Shown: one piece after another, positions 47,441 to 56,737 of the stretch
Layout: each line of letters opens with the position of its first letter
Numbering within the stretch: position 1 is the first letter of the stretch
NCBI RefSeq assembly: GCF_036946125.1
Contig: NZ_JAQIJT010000002.1
Location: forward strand, 651,001 to 715,000
DNA from: Sphingomonas adhaesiva
Lineage (GTDB): Bacteria > Pseudomonadota > Alphaproteobacteria > Sphingomonadales > Sphingomonadaceae
DNA length: 64,000 nucleotides
Direction of reading: 5' to 3'
Program-made: the position numbers and the translations under genes
Notes under the pieces: generated by a model
Database searches by the model: none
Seen by the model: the letters and a program-made list of their open reading frames with translations, nothing else
What the model was told of the DNA's origin: nothing

Positions 47441-47469
47441 CCGCACGATTATGTAAGATTGTGCGGTGC
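47441..47469. promoter_or_regulatory. Inverted repeat in the galU upstream region
   Basis: CCGCACGAT (47441-47449) and ATTGTGCGG (47458-47466) form a 9-bp stem with one G-T pair and an AT-rich 8-nt spacer. It lies ~64 nt before galU in the divergent gap and could be an operator for either gene. Structure only; no regulator is suggested. Confidence 0.4.
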
Positions 47470-47529
47470 AGAACGGTTTGAAGCCATGGCGCGGTCCGGC
47501 TAGACAGCCGCCGCCAACAGGAGGTCCGA

Positions 47530-48399
47530 ATGACGATCAAGCCGGTACGCAAGGCCGTTTTCCCCGTGGCGGGGCTGGGGACGCGTTTCCTTCCCGCGAC
47601 CAAGGCGATGCCGAAGGAGATGCTGACCGTCGTCGACAAGCCGCTGATCCAATATGCGGTGGAGGAAGCGCTGGAGGCGGGGATCGAACAGCTGATCTTC
47701 GTCACCGGGCGCGGCAAGGGGGCGCTGGAGGATCATTTCGACATCTCCTACGAGCTGGAAGCGACGATGAAGGCGCGCGGCAAGAGCCTGTCCGCGATCG
47801 AGCATATCCGTCAGCAGCCCGGCTCGCCCGTCTATGTCCGCCAGCAGGAGCCGCTGGGTCTGGGCCATGCGGTGTGGTGCGCGCGCGAGATCGTCGGCGA
47901 CGAGCCGTTCGCAGTGCTGCTGCCCGACGAGCTGATGGTGGGGACGCCGAACTTCCTGGCGCAGATGGTCGGCGCCTATGAAAAGGTCGGCGGGAACGTC
48001 ATCGGCGCGCTGGAGGTCGCCGAATCGGAGACGAGCAAGTACGGCGTCATCTCGCCGGGTGTGCGCGACGGCGCGCTGACCGAGGTGACCGCGCTGGTCG
48101 AGAAGCCCGCCGCCGGCACCGCGCCGTCGAACCTGATGATCCCCGGGCGCTATATCCTGCAGCCCGAGGTGATGACGATCCTGGACGCCAAGGAAACGGG
48201 CGCCGGCGGCGAGATCCAGCTGACGGACGCGATGGCCAAGCTGATCGGGCAGCAGCCGTTCCACGGCTTCACCTTCAATGGCGAGCGCTACGACTGCGGC
48301 GACAAGGCGGGGTTCATCATGGCGAACCTGGCACTGGCGCTGGAGCGCGAGGACATCGGCCCGGGCGTTCGCGCGTTCGCGCAGGCGCGGCTGGGGTGA
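47530..48399 (+). CDS. galU: UTP-glucose-1-phosphate uridylyltransferase
   Basis: 289 aa. It makes UDP-glucose, a precursor for exopolysaccharide (sphingan-type) and lipid glycosylation. Nucleotidyltransferase motif FPVAGLGTRFLPATKAMPKEML, then VDKPLIQYAVEEA, GLGHAVWCAR and VEKPAAG. A ribosome-binding site AGGAGGT lies 5 nt before the ATG. It is monocistronic by layout; the next gene is on the opposite strand. Confidence 0.96.
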   Translation: MTIKPVRKAVFPVAGLGTRFLPATKAMPKEMLTVVDKPLIQYAVEEALEAGIEQLIFVTGRGKGALEDHFDISYELEATMKARGKSLSAIEHIRQQPGSPVYVRQQEPLGLGHAVWCAREIVGDEPFAVLLPDELMVGTPNFLAQMVGAYEKVGGNVIGALEVAESETSKYGVISPGVRDGALTEVTALVEKPAAGTAPSNLMIPGRYILQPEVMTILDAKETGAGGEIQLTDAMAKLIGQQPFHGFTFNGERYDCGDKAGFIMANLALALEREDIGPGVRAFAQARLG

Positions 48400-48436
48400 G
48401 GAATGGGGGCCGGACGGCGTTCGGCCCCGTCCCCGG

Positions 48437-49192
48437 TCAGCCCGATCCGCAGGCGGAGCAGCCCGGATCCTTGGGCAGCGCCAACGTGCGGAAGCGCAGC
48501 GACAGGAAGTCGAGCAGCACCAGTCGCCCCGCGCTGTCGTCGCCGAACGGCGCGATCTGGCGAATGACCTCCAGTGCGGCGAGGCTGCCCAAGACCCCGG
48601 TGACGGGGCCGAGCACCCCCTCCTCGGCGCAGGTCAGCCCGTCGCGCGCCGGGGCGTCGCCCACGAAGCAGCGGTAGCAGGGGCGCCCCGGCTCCCAGCC
48701 GCGGAACACGCCCAACTGCCCCTCGAACCGCCCCACCGCGGCGGAGACGAGCGGGATGCGCTGCGTCAGCGCGGCGTCAGCGACCGCGAGCCGGGTATCG
48801 AAATTGTCGCATCCGTCGAGGACGACGTCGGCGCCTTCCAGCAGCGCCGCGACATTGTCGTGGTCGAGGCGGAGCGCCCGTGTCGCCACGGTGACGTGCG
48901 GCGTCAGGCGGGCGACCGCGTCGGCGGCGGCCTCGACCTTGGCGCGGCCCGCGTCGGCGGTGGTGAAGATCGTCTGGCGCTGAAGGTTGCTGGGCTCGAC
49001 GTGATCGTCGTCGATCAGCGTCAGGCGACCGATACCGGCGGCGGCGAGATACTGGATCGCGGGCGAGCCGATCCCGCCCGCACCGATCACCACGACATGG
49101 CCCGCGCGCAGTCGCATCTGCCCCGTGCCGCCGATCTCCGGCAGCACGATGTGACGGGCATAGCGCGCCAGTTCGTCGGCGCTCAGCGTCAC
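48437..49192 (-). CDS. MoeB/ThiF/HesA-type adenylyltransferase
   Basis: 251 aa E1-like enzyme that adenylates a ubiquitin-like sulfur carrier (MoaD or ThiS). Nucleotide-binding VVVIGAGGIGSPAIQYLAAAGIGRLTLIDDDHVEPSNLQRQ, catalytic-Cys region GLTCAEEGVLGPVTGVLGSLAALE, and zinc CYRC ... CSAC. There is no C-terminal rhodanese domain. MoeB versus ThiF cannot be settled from sequence alone. The GTG start overlaps the upstream stop (GTGA). It is the last gene of a dut-hypothetical-moeB string. Confidence 0.9.
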   Translation of the reverse strand: MTLSADELARYARHIVLPEIGGTGQMRLRAGHVVVIGAGGIGSPAIQYLAAAGIGRLTLIDDDHVEPSNLQRQTIFTTADAGRAKVEAAADAVARLTPHVTVATRALRLDHDNVAALLEGADVVLDGCDNFDTRLAVADAALTQRIPLVSAAVGRFEGQLGVFRGWEPGRPCYRCFVGDAPARDGLTCAEEGVLGPVTGVLGSLAALEVIRQIAPFGDDSAGRLVLLDFLSLRFRTLALPKDPGCSACGSG

Positions 49193-49617
49193 CGTGGGGC
49201 CTGCGCGGGAGCGGCGGTGGTCCAGCTGTAGGTGAGGCCGGTGCGCAGCCAGCGGTCCGCCTCCGGCCAGGGCTCGGCCACGTTGTCTGCCGCGAGGCGG
49301 CCGATCACGCCGACGGTGAATTGCTCGACCGTCGGACATCCGATGGCGGCCGGGACGAGGCGGCGGACGCGACCGTCCGGCGCGACCAGGGCGGCGAGCG
49401 GCACGCGCAGCCGCGTCGACCCGGCGTCGTCGGTGACGGCGGCGGCGCAGCGGCCCGCCTCCACCTCGGCGCGCACGAAGCGGGCGAGCGCCACCGTGTC
49501 GAGTTCGGCGCGGCGGAATTGGACCGGCGGCAAGGCTTCCCACGTATCCGACGTGGGTGCCATGGGGGCGTCCGGTGCCTGCGCGAGCGCGGCGGCGAGC
49601 AACAGCGCGGCGATCAC
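49189..49617 (-). CDS. Exported hypothetical protein
   Basis: 142 aa from a GTG start overlapping the dut stop. The signal peptide is ~1-12 ([13 protein letters not shown]), short but plausible. The mature part has two Cys (GRCAAAV and IGCPTVEQF) that may pair, and a pattern ([36 protein letters not shown]) reminiscent of TonB-C-like periplasmic domains, though I would not assign it. It sits between dut and moeB with 4-nt overlaps on both sides, so it is co-translated. Confidence 0.7.
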   Translation of the reverse strand: MIAALLLAAALAQAPDAPMAPTSDTWEALPPVQFRRAELDTVALARFVRAEVEAGRCAAAVTDDAGSTRLRVPLAALVAPDGRVRRLVPAAIGCPTVEQFTVGVIGRLAADNVAEPWPEADRWLRTGLTYSWTTAAPAQAPR

Positions 49618-50060
49618 CGGCCGGTCGATCCGAAGCCGCCCGAACCGCGCGCGGTGTCGTCCAGCGACTCCACCTGCGCGAGCGTGGCGGTCAGGACGGG
49701 GGCGGGGACGAGTTGCGCGATGCGTTCGCCGCGCACCACCGCAAACGGTTCGCTGCCGAGATTGGCGAGGATCACCTTCACCTCGCCGCGATAGTCGCTG
49801 TCGATCGTGCCGGGCGTGTTGAGGCAGGTGATGCCGTGCTTGAGCGCCAGCCCGGAGCGCGGCCGCACCTGCACCTCATAGCCCGCGGGGATGGCCATCG
49901 CGAAGCCGGTGGCGACCGCATGGCGCGCGCCGGGCGCGAGCGTCAGCGCCTCGGCGGCGACGACGTCCATGCCCGCCGCTCCGGGTGTGGCATAAGCGGG
50001 AAGCGGCAGCCCGGCGCCATGGGGCAGGCGCCGGATCGCGATCGAGATCGATGTGGTCAT
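49614..50060 (-). CDS. dut: dUTP diphosphatase
   Basis: 148 aa trimeric dUTPase. The five motifs are visible: [45 protein letters not shown], and the C-terminal arm [11 protein letters not shown]. It hydrolyses dUTP to dUMP and PPi, keeping uracil out of DNA. The ATG at 50060 gives the expected N-terminus. Confidence 0.97.
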   Translation of the reverse strand: MTTSISIAIRRLPHGAGLPLPAYATPGAAGMDVVAAEALTLAPGARHAVATGFAMAIPAGYEVQVRPRSGLALKHGITCLNTPGTIDSDYRGEVKVILANLGSEPFAVVRGERIAQLVPAPVLTATLAQVESLDDTARGSGGFGSTGR

Positions 50061-50107
50061 GCGCCCCTATCTAGAGGCTGTGGCCGCGAAGGTGAACCGC
50101 GCGGCGC

Positions 50108-50491
50108 TCATCCGTTGTGGACGATCGCCAGCTTGTTACCGCTGGGGTCGCGGACATAGGCGGCATACCAGTCGGGGCCGTAGTGGGGACGCGGCCCGGC
50201 CGCGCCCTCGTCGGTGCCGCCATGCGCCATCGCCGCGGCGTAGAAGGCGTCGACCTGCGCCGGTGAGGCAGCGGCGAAGCCCAGCATCGTGCCGTTGCCC
50301 GACGTCGCGGCGCCACCATCGAACGGCGTGCAGATCCACAGCGTCAGCCCCGTGCCCGCGCCCCCCTTCGAATAGGCGCGCCAGCCCGGGAACGCCGCGT
50401 GCGACGACCAGCCGATCGTGGCGAGCGCGGCATCGTAGAAAGACTGCGCGGCGGCGGCGTCATTGGCCCCGAGCGTGACGTAATGATCCAT
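50108..50491 (-). CDS. VOC-family protein
   Basis: 127 aa. One vicinal-oxygen-chelate domain, beginning with YVTLGANDAAAAQSFYDAALATIGW and ending YAAYVRDPSGNKLAIVHNG, which carries the last metal-ligand region. It resembles glyoxalase-like proteins of unknown substrate and is unrelated in close sequence to the VOC protein at 13112-13546. It stands between dut and coaBC on the same strand. Confidence 0.8.
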   Translation of the reverse strand: MDHYVTLGANDAAAAQSFYDAALATIGWSSHAAFPGWRAYSKGGAGTGLTLWICTPFDGGAATSGNGTMLGFAAASPAQVDAFYAAAMAHGGTDEGAAGPRPHYGPDWYAAYVRDPSGNKLAIVHNG

Positions 50492-50549
50492 CGAACATCC
50501 TCCCTTGCGCAGCGCAGGATGCCCGATTCCGCGAACGAATCAAGAACAA

Positions 50550-51741
50550 TCAGCGGGTGAGCGCATCGGCGATCCGGCCGGCGAGGCGGGCGGCCACCGC
50601 ATCCTTCGGCAGGCGATCCCAGCTCTCCACCCCGTCCGCGGTGACGATGTGGACGGTATTGGCATCGCCGCCCATGACATCGCCCGATACGTCGTTGGCG
50701 ACGATCCAGTCCGCGCCCTTGCGCGCCCGCTTAGCGGTGGCGTGGTCGACGACGTGCTCCGTCTCCGCCGCGAAGCCGACGACCAGCGCGGGGCGCGCGG
50801 GGCTGCGCGCCAGCGTGGCGAGGATATCGACATTCTCGACCAGATGGAGCGGCGCGGGGGGGGCGCCCGCCTGCTTCTTGATCTTCTGTCCCGCGGCATC
50901 GCCGACCCGCCAGTCGGCGACCGCGGCGACCATCACCGCGGCATCGGCGGGCAGCGCGGCGGCGACCGCATCGGCCATGTCCTGCGCGCTCTCGACATCG
51001 ATGCGGGTCACCTCGGCGGGGGGTGGCGAGCGTGACCGGCCCCGCGATCAGCGACACGCGCGCGCCGAGCGCAGCCAGCGCGCCGGCGATCGCGAAGCCC
51101 TGCTTTCCCGACGAGCGGTTGGCGATGTAGCGGACCGGGTCGATCGCCTCGTGCGTCGGGCCGGCGGTGACCAGGATATGGCGGCCGGTCAGTGCCCTGG
51201 GAGCGTTCCCTGCCAGCCGTTCTTCGATCCGCGCGACGATCGCCTCGGGCTCGGGCAGGCGACCGGGGCCGTATTCGCCGCACGCCATCGCGCCCTCGTC
51301 GGGTTCCATGACGTGGATGCCGTCCGCGCGCAGCTGCGCCACGTTGCGCATGGTCGCGGGATGCCGCCACATGCGGACGTTCATCGCCGGCGCGGCCAGA
51401 ACGGGCTTGTCGGTGGCCAGCAACAAGGTGGTGGCGAGGTCGTCGGCAAGGCCCGCTGCCATCCGCGCAAGCAGATCGGCGGTCGCGGGCGCGACGACGA
51501 CCAGATCGGCCTGCCGGCTGAGCTGGATATGTCCCATCTCCGCCTCGTCCTTCAGGTCCCACAAGGTGGTATAGACCTTGTCCTCGCTGAGGGCCGCGAG
51601 CGTCATCGGCGTGACGAAATGCTGCGCGCCCTCGGTCAGCACGCAGCGCACCGAATGGCCGCGCTTGCGCAGGCCCCGCACGATCTCGCACGCCTTGTAC
51701 GCGGCGATTCCGCCGCCGACGACCAGCAGGATCCGGCTCAT
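50550..51741 (-). CDS. coaBC: Bifunctional coenzyme A biosynthesis protein CoaBC, frameshifted in this sequence
   Basis: About 397 residues in total. The CoaC half reads in one frame from ATG 51741: [26 protein letters not shown] and [12 protein letters not shown] (active Cys). The CoaB half begins in the same frame ([27 protein letters not shown]). At a run of six C residues on the coding strand (51018-51023) the frame is lost. Removing one C restores [19 protein letters not shown] ... KIKKQ ... GFAAETEH to the stop at 50550. CoaBC is essential in most bacteria, so a sequencing error at the homopolymer is the likeliest cause; slippage or true inactivation are alternatives. It follows a membrane-protein gene with a 4-nt overlap. 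Confidence 0.88.
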
Positions 51742-52802
51742 CCCTCGACCTCTCTCTTGGTGATGCGGGTGACGGTGAAGCGACGCGGATCGGCGGCGGC
51801 GCGCACCAGATCGGCCAGCGCATCGGGCACGAGCGCGATCCCCGGCGCGACCAGCGCCGCCGCCAACGTCGCGGGGTGCAGCCCGAACCATCCCTCGGCC
51901 AGGACGCCGACCGCCAGCAACGCGACGACCCGGAGGCCGAGCGGATGCGACAGGCCCGCCCAGCCGAGCGCGCCCAGCAGCAGCAGCGGGGCGGCCAGCC
52001 ACGACGGGACGCCCGGCAGCGCGGCGAGCATCAGCCGCGCCGCCGCGCTGCTGCCCTCCGGCAGATCGGGCGCGGCGACGACGCCCAGCCCGGCCAGCGC
52101 GTGCCGATGCGCGGCGAGCACCGCCGCGGCGACCAGTCCCGCGATCAGCCAGCCGACGACCTCGCGCCGCGACGAATCGATTATGGCCAGGAGCATCAGC
52201 ACCGCGACCGCCCACAAGGCGGCGGGGTCGATCACGGCGGCGATGCAGACGAGCGCGGCCGGCTCGACGATGCGTCCAGGGCGCCACAGCACCGCCAGCG
52301 CCACCAGCAGCGTTGCCCAGCCGGCATGCGGCGCCCCCGCCCACAGGAGCGCCGCACCAGCGCTGCCGATCGCGAGCAGCACGACCGCGATCCAGCGGGC
52401 GGGGTCGCGCGCGAACAGGTCCGACAGCCCGGCTGCGCCGATCCACAGGATCGCGGTCACGGTCAGCGCCATCGCGGCGATCGACACCCAGACCGGCAGC
52501 GCCACGGTCGCCACCGCCAGCGTGGGCGGCAGCATGATCGCATCGCGTGTCGCCAGGTCGCTTTGCGCCATGTCGGCCCAGGCGTCGTAGAAGCCGGCGC
52601 CGTGGCGCATCGCGGCGAACAGCGCATCGTGGAGCGGTTCGGTGGGATAGGCAGCCACGGTGCCATAAGCGCCGACTGCGGCGAGCAGCAGCGCCAGCAC
52701 CAGCGCGGCGAGCAGCCAGCGCGCGGTGCGCCGCTCCACCGCGACGAAGCGCGACGGGCGCGCCAGCCAGACCGGACCCCCGCGCCGGATCATGCGCGTC
52801 AC
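51738..52802 (-). CDS. Polytopic membrane protein, unknown function
   Basis: 354 aa from a GTG that overlaps the ubiB stop (GTGA); an ATG 9 nt further on is the alternative. About eight hydrophobic segments are visible, the first at ~24-44 ([21 protein letters not shown]). A non-hydrophobic stretch ~50-80 ([31 protein letters not shown]) could be a periplasmic loop. It looks like a glycosyltransferase-C-like or O-antigen-ligase-like topology without the catalytic motifs I would expect. It sits between ubiB and coaBC with overlaps on both sides. Confidence 0.75.
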   Translation of the reverse strand: MTRMIRRGGPVWLARPSRFVAVERRTARWLLAALVLALLLAAVGAYGTVAAYPTEPLHDALFAAMRHGAGFYDAWADMAQSDLATRDAIMLPPTLAVATVALPVWVSIAAMALTVTAILWIGAAGLSDLFARDPARWIAVVLLAIGSAGAALLWAGAPHAGWATLLVALAVLWRPGRIVEPAALVCIAAVIDPAALWAVAVLMLLAIIDSSRREVVGWLIAGLVAAAVLAAHRHALAGLGVVAAPDLPEGSSAAARLMLAALPGVPSWLAAPLLLLGALGWAGLSHPLGLRVVALLAVGVLAEGWFGLHPATLAAALVAPGIALVPDALADLVRAAADPRRFTVTRITKREVEG

Positions 52803-54337
52803 CAGCCGCCGGCGGCCCACATCGCCGCCGCGCCTGCCAGCGCGCTGCCGACCGCGACCAGCGCATAGCGCCAGCCGCCGCCGACCCGGACCAGCTGAAT
52901 TTCGCGCAGCGGCGGAGCGGGGGGGGCACCGCCCGGAGCCGGAAAGCGCGCCTCGATCCGGCGGACGAGTTCGGGCAGGCGCGAGAGCGTACGCACGTCC
53001 TGAACGATGCGATCGGCGATCGCGGCCTCCGGCCCCAGTTCGGTGCGGATCCAGTCCTCCACCAGCGGGGCGGCGGTGATCCACAGATTGATCTCGGGAT
53101 CGAGCGCGGTGGCCACGCCCTCCACCATCACCATCGTCTTCTGCAGAAGCAGCAGGTGGGGCTGCGTCACCATGTCGAAGTCGCGCGTGATCGCGAACAG
53201 GCCGTCCAGCATCATGCCGATCGACATGTCCTTGACCTTCATGCCGCGCATCGGCTCGCCGACGGCCCGCAGCGCGGTCGCGAATTCCTCGACGCTGTGG
53301 TGCGCGGGGACGTACTGCGCCTCGAAATGGATCTCGGCGACGCGGCGGTAATTGCCGGTGATGAGGCCGTAGAGGATTTCCGCCAGCCACAGCCGCGCGC
53401 GCCGGTCGATCCGCCCCATGATGCCGAAGTCGATCGCGGCGACGCGATTGCCGGGCAGCGCGAACAGATTGCCCTGGTGCATGTCGGCGTGGAAGAAGCC
53501 GTCCGCGATCGCCTGCCGCAGGAAGGCATGGACGAGCACGCGCGCCAGTTCGGGGAGGTCGTAGCCCGCCGCGATCAGCGCCGCGCGGTTCGACAGCTTG
53601 ATCCCGTCGATCCACTCGATCGTCAGCACGCGCCCCGCGGTACGCGACCAGTCGACCGCGGGCACGAAGAAGCCGGGCTCGGCGGTCATCGTCTCCGCCA
53701 GCTCGGACGCGGACGCCGCCTCGCGGGTGAAGTTCAGTTCGCGCGCGGTCCAGCGCTTGAACGTCTCGATGACCAGCCGCGGCTGAAGACGCGCGATCTC
53801 GCCGCCCATCGGCTCGACCTGGGCGGCGGCCCATTCATAGGTATCGATCGCGCGCGCGAAGTCTTCCTCCACGCCGGGGCGCATCACCTTCACCGCGACC
53901 TGCCGCCCGTCGGTCGTTACCGCGCGGTGGACCTGCGCGATCGAGGCGGCACCGACCGGCGTCTCCTCGATCGAGGCGAACAGCGTGTCGAGCGGGCGGC
54001 CGAAGCTCTGCCGCATCACCTGCGCCACCGCCTCGAACGGGACGGGCGGCACCGCGTCCTGAAGCCGGAGCAGGTCGGCGGCGGCTTCCTCGCCCACCAG
54101 GTCGGGGCGGGTGGCGAGCGTCTGCCCCAGCTTGATCGCCGCCGGGCCGATCGCGGTGAAGGCGGCGGCATATTGCGGCTGATCGGGGACGCGCGCGCCC
54201 AGCCGCGCCAGACGCAGCAGCCGGCGCAGCCGCGCGGGGGTGTGGGGATCGTGCTCGATCCCGCGCAACGCGCCGTGACGCGCCAGCGTGCGGCCCCATT
54301 TCAGCAGCCGCCAGGCATGGACGATGGGGGAGGTCAA
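52799..54337 (-). CDS. ubiB: Ubiquinone biosynthesis protein UbiB (ABC1/ADCK kinase-like)
   Basis: 512 aa atypical protein-kinase-like protein of the UbiB family, required for aerobic ubiquinone synthesis. Conserved [19 protein letters not shown] (KxGQ motif, ~70), [15 protein letters not shown] (ATP-site Lys), [46 protein letters not shown] (catalytic loop and DFG). A C-terminal TM segment is likely ([20 protein letters not shown]). It overlaps ubiE by 4 nt, forming the usual ubiE-ubiB pair. Confidence 0.96.
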   Translation of the reverse strand: MTSPIVHAWRLLKWGRTLARHGALRGIEHDPHTPARLRRLLRLARLGARVPDQPQYAAAFTAIGPAAIKLGQTLATRPDLVGEEAAADLLRLQDAVPPVPFEAVAQVMRQSFGRPLDTLFASIEETPVGAASIAQVHRAVTTDGRQVAVKVMRPGVEEDFARAIDTYEWAAAQVEPMGGEIARLQPRLVIETFKRWTARELNFTREAASASELAETMTAEPGFFVPAVDWSRTAGRVLTIEWIDGIKLSNRAALIAAGYDLPELARVLVHAFLRQAIADGFFHADMHQGNLFALPGNRVAAIDFGIMGRIDRRARLWLAEILYGLITGNYRRVAEIHFEAQYVPAHHSVEEFATALRAVGEPMRGMKVKDMSIGMMLDGLFAITRDFDMVTQPHLLLLQKTMVMVEGVATALDPEINLWITAAPLVEDWIRTELGPEAAIADRIVQDVRTLSRLPELVRRIEARFPAPGGAPPAPPLREIQLVRVGGGWRYALVAVGSALAGAAAMWAAGGW

Positions 54338-55065
54338 ATCTTCCAGCCGCTATGGATCGCGACCAGCCCGCCCAGCATCGGCTCGACCCGCGTCTGGACG
54401 AAACCGGCGTCGCGGATCATCCGCTCGAACGTCGGCATGTCGGGGAAGCGGCGGATCGATTCGATCAGATAGCGGTAACTGTCGGCATCCTGCGCCAGCA
54501 GCTGGCCCAGTTTCGGCACGACCTTGTGCGAATAGGCGTCGTACACCTCCGCGAAGCCAGGCCACAGCGTCGTCGAGAATTCCAGGCAATAGAAGCGCCC
54601 GCCCCGCCGCAGCACGCGGTGCGCCTCGCGCAACGCGGCAGGAATGTCGGTCACGTTCCTGATTCCGAACGCGATCGTATAGGCATCGAAGAAGCGGTCG
54701 GGGAAGGTCAGCGTCTCGGCATTCGCCTCGGTCCAGACCAGGCCGTCGATCCCGCGCTGCTGTGCGCGCGCCATGCCGACCTCGAGCATCTCCGGGTTGA
54801 TGTCGGCAACGGTCACCGCGGGGCCATGTTCGGCGAGGCGGAAGGCGATGTCGCCGGTGCCGCCCGCCATGTCGAGGATCTGTTCGTCGCGCTTCGGCTT
54901 CACGCGGCGCACGAAGCGGTCCTTCCACACGCGGTGCATGCCCGCGGACATGGCGTCGTTCATGATGTCGTAGCGGCCGGCGACGCTGGAGAAGACGCCG
55001 CGCACGCGCGCGGTCTTCTCGCTCGGGGTGACGTCCTCGTAGCCGAAGGAGACGGTATCGTTCAT
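54334..55065 (-). CDS. ubiE: Demethylmenaquinone/demethoxyubiquinol C-methyltransferase
   Basis: 243 aa class I SAM methyltransferase. Motifs VFSSVAGRYDIMNDAMSAGMHRVWKDRFV (UbiE signature 1), ILDMAGGTGDIAFRLA (motif I), FGIRNVTDIPAALREAHRVLRRGGRFYCLEFS (signature 2). It acts in ubiquinone biosynthesis at the membrane. The start at 55065 gives the family N-terminus. It is divergent from mutM, with a 46-bp gap. Confidence 0.96.
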   Translation of the reverse strand: MNDTVSFGYEDVTPSEKTARVRGVFSSVAGRYDIMNDAMSAGMHRVWKDRFVRRVKPKRDEQILDMAGGTGDIAFRLAEHGPAVTVADINPEMLEVGMARAQQRGIDGLVWTEANAETLTFPDRFFDAYTIAFGIRNVTDIPAALREAHRVLRRGGRFYCLEFSTTLWPGFAEVYDAYSHKVVPKLGQLLAQDADSYRYLIESIRRFPDMPTFERMIRDAGFVQTRVEPMLGGLVAIHSGWKI

Positions 55066-55111
55066 GCCCGCCGCTCTAGCGAGGCGGGCGACGACCCGCT
55101 AGGGGGCGGAC

Positions 55112-55927
55112 ATGCCGGAGCTTCCCGAGGTCGAAACCACCGTGCGCGGGCTGACGCCGGTGCTGGAGGGGCAGGTGCTGAGCGCGGTCGAGACGCGCCG
55201 CGCCGGCCTGCGCCGCGCCTTTCCCGAGGATCTGCGCCAGCGGTTGACCGGCGCGCGCGTCACCGGATTGTCGCGGCGCGCCAAATACGGGCTGATCGAT
55301 ACCGATCGCGGCGACACGATGATCTTTCACTTAGGGATGTCGGGGCGCTGGCGCGTCGACCCCGGGGAGGTGCTGCCGCACGATCACCTGCTGCTGGAGA
55401 CGGCGGCGGGGCGGCGGCTGGCGCTCAACGACCCGCGGCGATTCGGGTCGGTCGATCTGTGGCCGAGCGACCGGATCGAGGAGTTTCCGGCGTTCCGGGC
55501 GCTGGGGCCGGAGCCGCTCGGCCCCGGTTTCACCGCGCGCTACCTGCGCGGGGCGCTCGACGGACGGCGCACCTCGATCAAGCTGGCGCTGCTCGACCAG
55601 CGGATCGTCGCGGGGCTGGGCAATATCTACGTCTGCGAGGCGCTGTACCACGCGCGGATCCAGCCGCGCCGTGCGGCGGGGCGCCTGTCGCTGTCGCGGC
55701 TCGAGCGGCTGGTCGCGGCGGTGCACGAGGTGCTGGACGCCGCGATCGAGGCGGGCGGCTCCACCTTGCGCGACTATGCGCGGCCCGATGGCGAACTGGG
55801 ATATTTCTCCAAGCAATTCGCGGTCTATGGTCGCGAGGGCGAGGCGTGCGGATGCGGTGGTCACGTGCATCGTTACGCCGAGGGTGGACGCTCCACCTTC
55901 TGGTGTCCGGCGTGCCAGCGTGGTTGA
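55112..55927 (+). CDS. mutM: Formamidopyrimidine-DNA glycosylase
   Basis: 271 aa. It removes oxidised purines (8-oxoG). The N-terminal PELPEVETTVRGL carries the catalytic Pro and Glu; GLGNIYVCEALY is the helix-2-turn-helix region. The zinc finger is CGCGGHVHRYAEGGRSTFWCPACQ at the C-terminus. Length and motifs are normal. The next gene, rpsT, begins 97 bp downstream. Confidence 0.96.
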   Translation: MPELPEVETTVRGLTPVLEGQVLSAVETRRAGLRRAFPEDLRQRLTGARVTGLSRRAKYGLIDTDRGDTMIFHLGMSGRWRVDPGEVLPHDHLLLETAAGRRLALNDPRRFGSVDLWPSDRIEEFPAFRALGPEPLGPGFTARYLRGALDGRRTSIKLALLDQRIVAGLGNIYVCEALYHARIQPRRAAGRLSLSRLERLVAAVHEVLDAAIEAGGSTLRDYARPDGELGYFSKQFAVYGREGEACGCGGHVHRYAEGGRSTFWCPACQRG

Positions 55928-56023
55928 CGCTGATCGCCATCCGCGCTAGGGGCGCGCCTTAACAGGGGCGTTGGGTCTTCCCGACGTCCTTTTTCATCGA
56001 TTCGATCTAATTAGAGGACGTTC

Positions 56024-56287
56024 ATGGCGAACACGCCGCAAGCCAAGAAGCGCATCCGCCGCAACCAGCGCCGGGCCGAAATCAACGGTATCCGGGTCGG
56101 CCGCATCCGTACCTTCGTGAAGAAGGTCGAGGCGGCGCTGGCGGCGGGCGACAAGGCCGCGGCCGCCACCGCGCTTCAGGCGGCGCAGCCGGAGATGGCG
56201 CGCGGCGTGGCGAAGGGTGTGCTTCACAAGAACACCGTGTCGCGCAAGTTCTCGCGCCTGACGAAGCGGGTCGCCGCGCTCGCCTGA
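56024..56287 (+). CDS. rpsT: 30S ribosomal protein S20
   Basis: 87 aa, strongly basic, typical S20: [20 protein letters not shown] ... [31 protein letters not shown] lies 4 nt before the ATG. A clear intrinsic terminator follows. The position just upstream of dnaA is common in alphaproteobacteria. Confidence 0.97.
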   Translation: MANTPQAKKRIRRNQRRAEINGIRVGRIRTFVKKVEAALAAGDKAAAATALQAAQPEMARGVAKGVLHKNTVSRKFSRLTKRVAALA

Positions 56288-56318
56288 GCGCGCGACTGAC
56301 GTTTCTTACAAGTTGACG

Positions 56319-56352
56319 AACGCCCGTCGGGAGTCCCCTGGCGGGCGTTTTT
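56319..56352 (+). terminator. Rho-independent terminator after rpsT
   Basis: AACGCCCG (56319-56326) pairs with CGGGCGTT (56342-56349), and the stem is followed by TTTTT. It is one of two clear intrinsic terminators in the window. Confidence 0.85.
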
Positions 56353-56468
56353 CGTGCGCGCGCGCGGTGCCGTTTTGTACCCCGTGAGGAACAAAATGAG
56401 AGGCCCCGGAAAAGCGCCGAAAGTCCGCGATTCGCGCTTTGCGGAATGCGGGGCGCTACCGATAAATG

Positions 56469-56510
56469 GCGCAAATACAGCGGCGTAGAAGAAATATGAC
56501 GCATTTGCGC
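56469..56510. promoter_or_regulatory. Inverted repeat upstream of dnaA
   Basis: GCGCAAAT (56469-56476) and ATTTGCGC (56503-56510) are perfect inverted repeats 26 nt apart, in the locally AT-richer 56450-56550 region. The 448-bp gap 56290-56737 also holds the rpsT terminator and a weaker TTTTGT...ACAAAA pair near 56385. I find no consensus DnaA box (TTATCCACA). The repeat may be an operator in the dnaA promoter region. Confidence 0.45.
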
Positions 56511-56737
56511 GGCTGGGGGGCTGTCAATCCGCTATATTTCGATTTTGTGGCTGATCCCGGACTTGATCGACTCACGCCGCTGTTCCTAATCCTGTCGAAC
56601 CGCAGCGGCGTTCGTCCGCTGTGGGACCAGGAACAGGTCGAAACTGCTGCCGCGATGGGGATCGCGTGCCGGGGGACGTGTGACTTCGTGATGGATCGGG
56701 CCGCGCGCCAGCGTGCGCGGCAGCGGGAGGGTATTGC

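Noticed and set aside
56290..56737. Chromosomal origin next to dnaA
   Set aside because: No TTATCCACA-type box cluster and no long AT-rich unwinding region. Alphaproteobacterial origins are often elsewhere.
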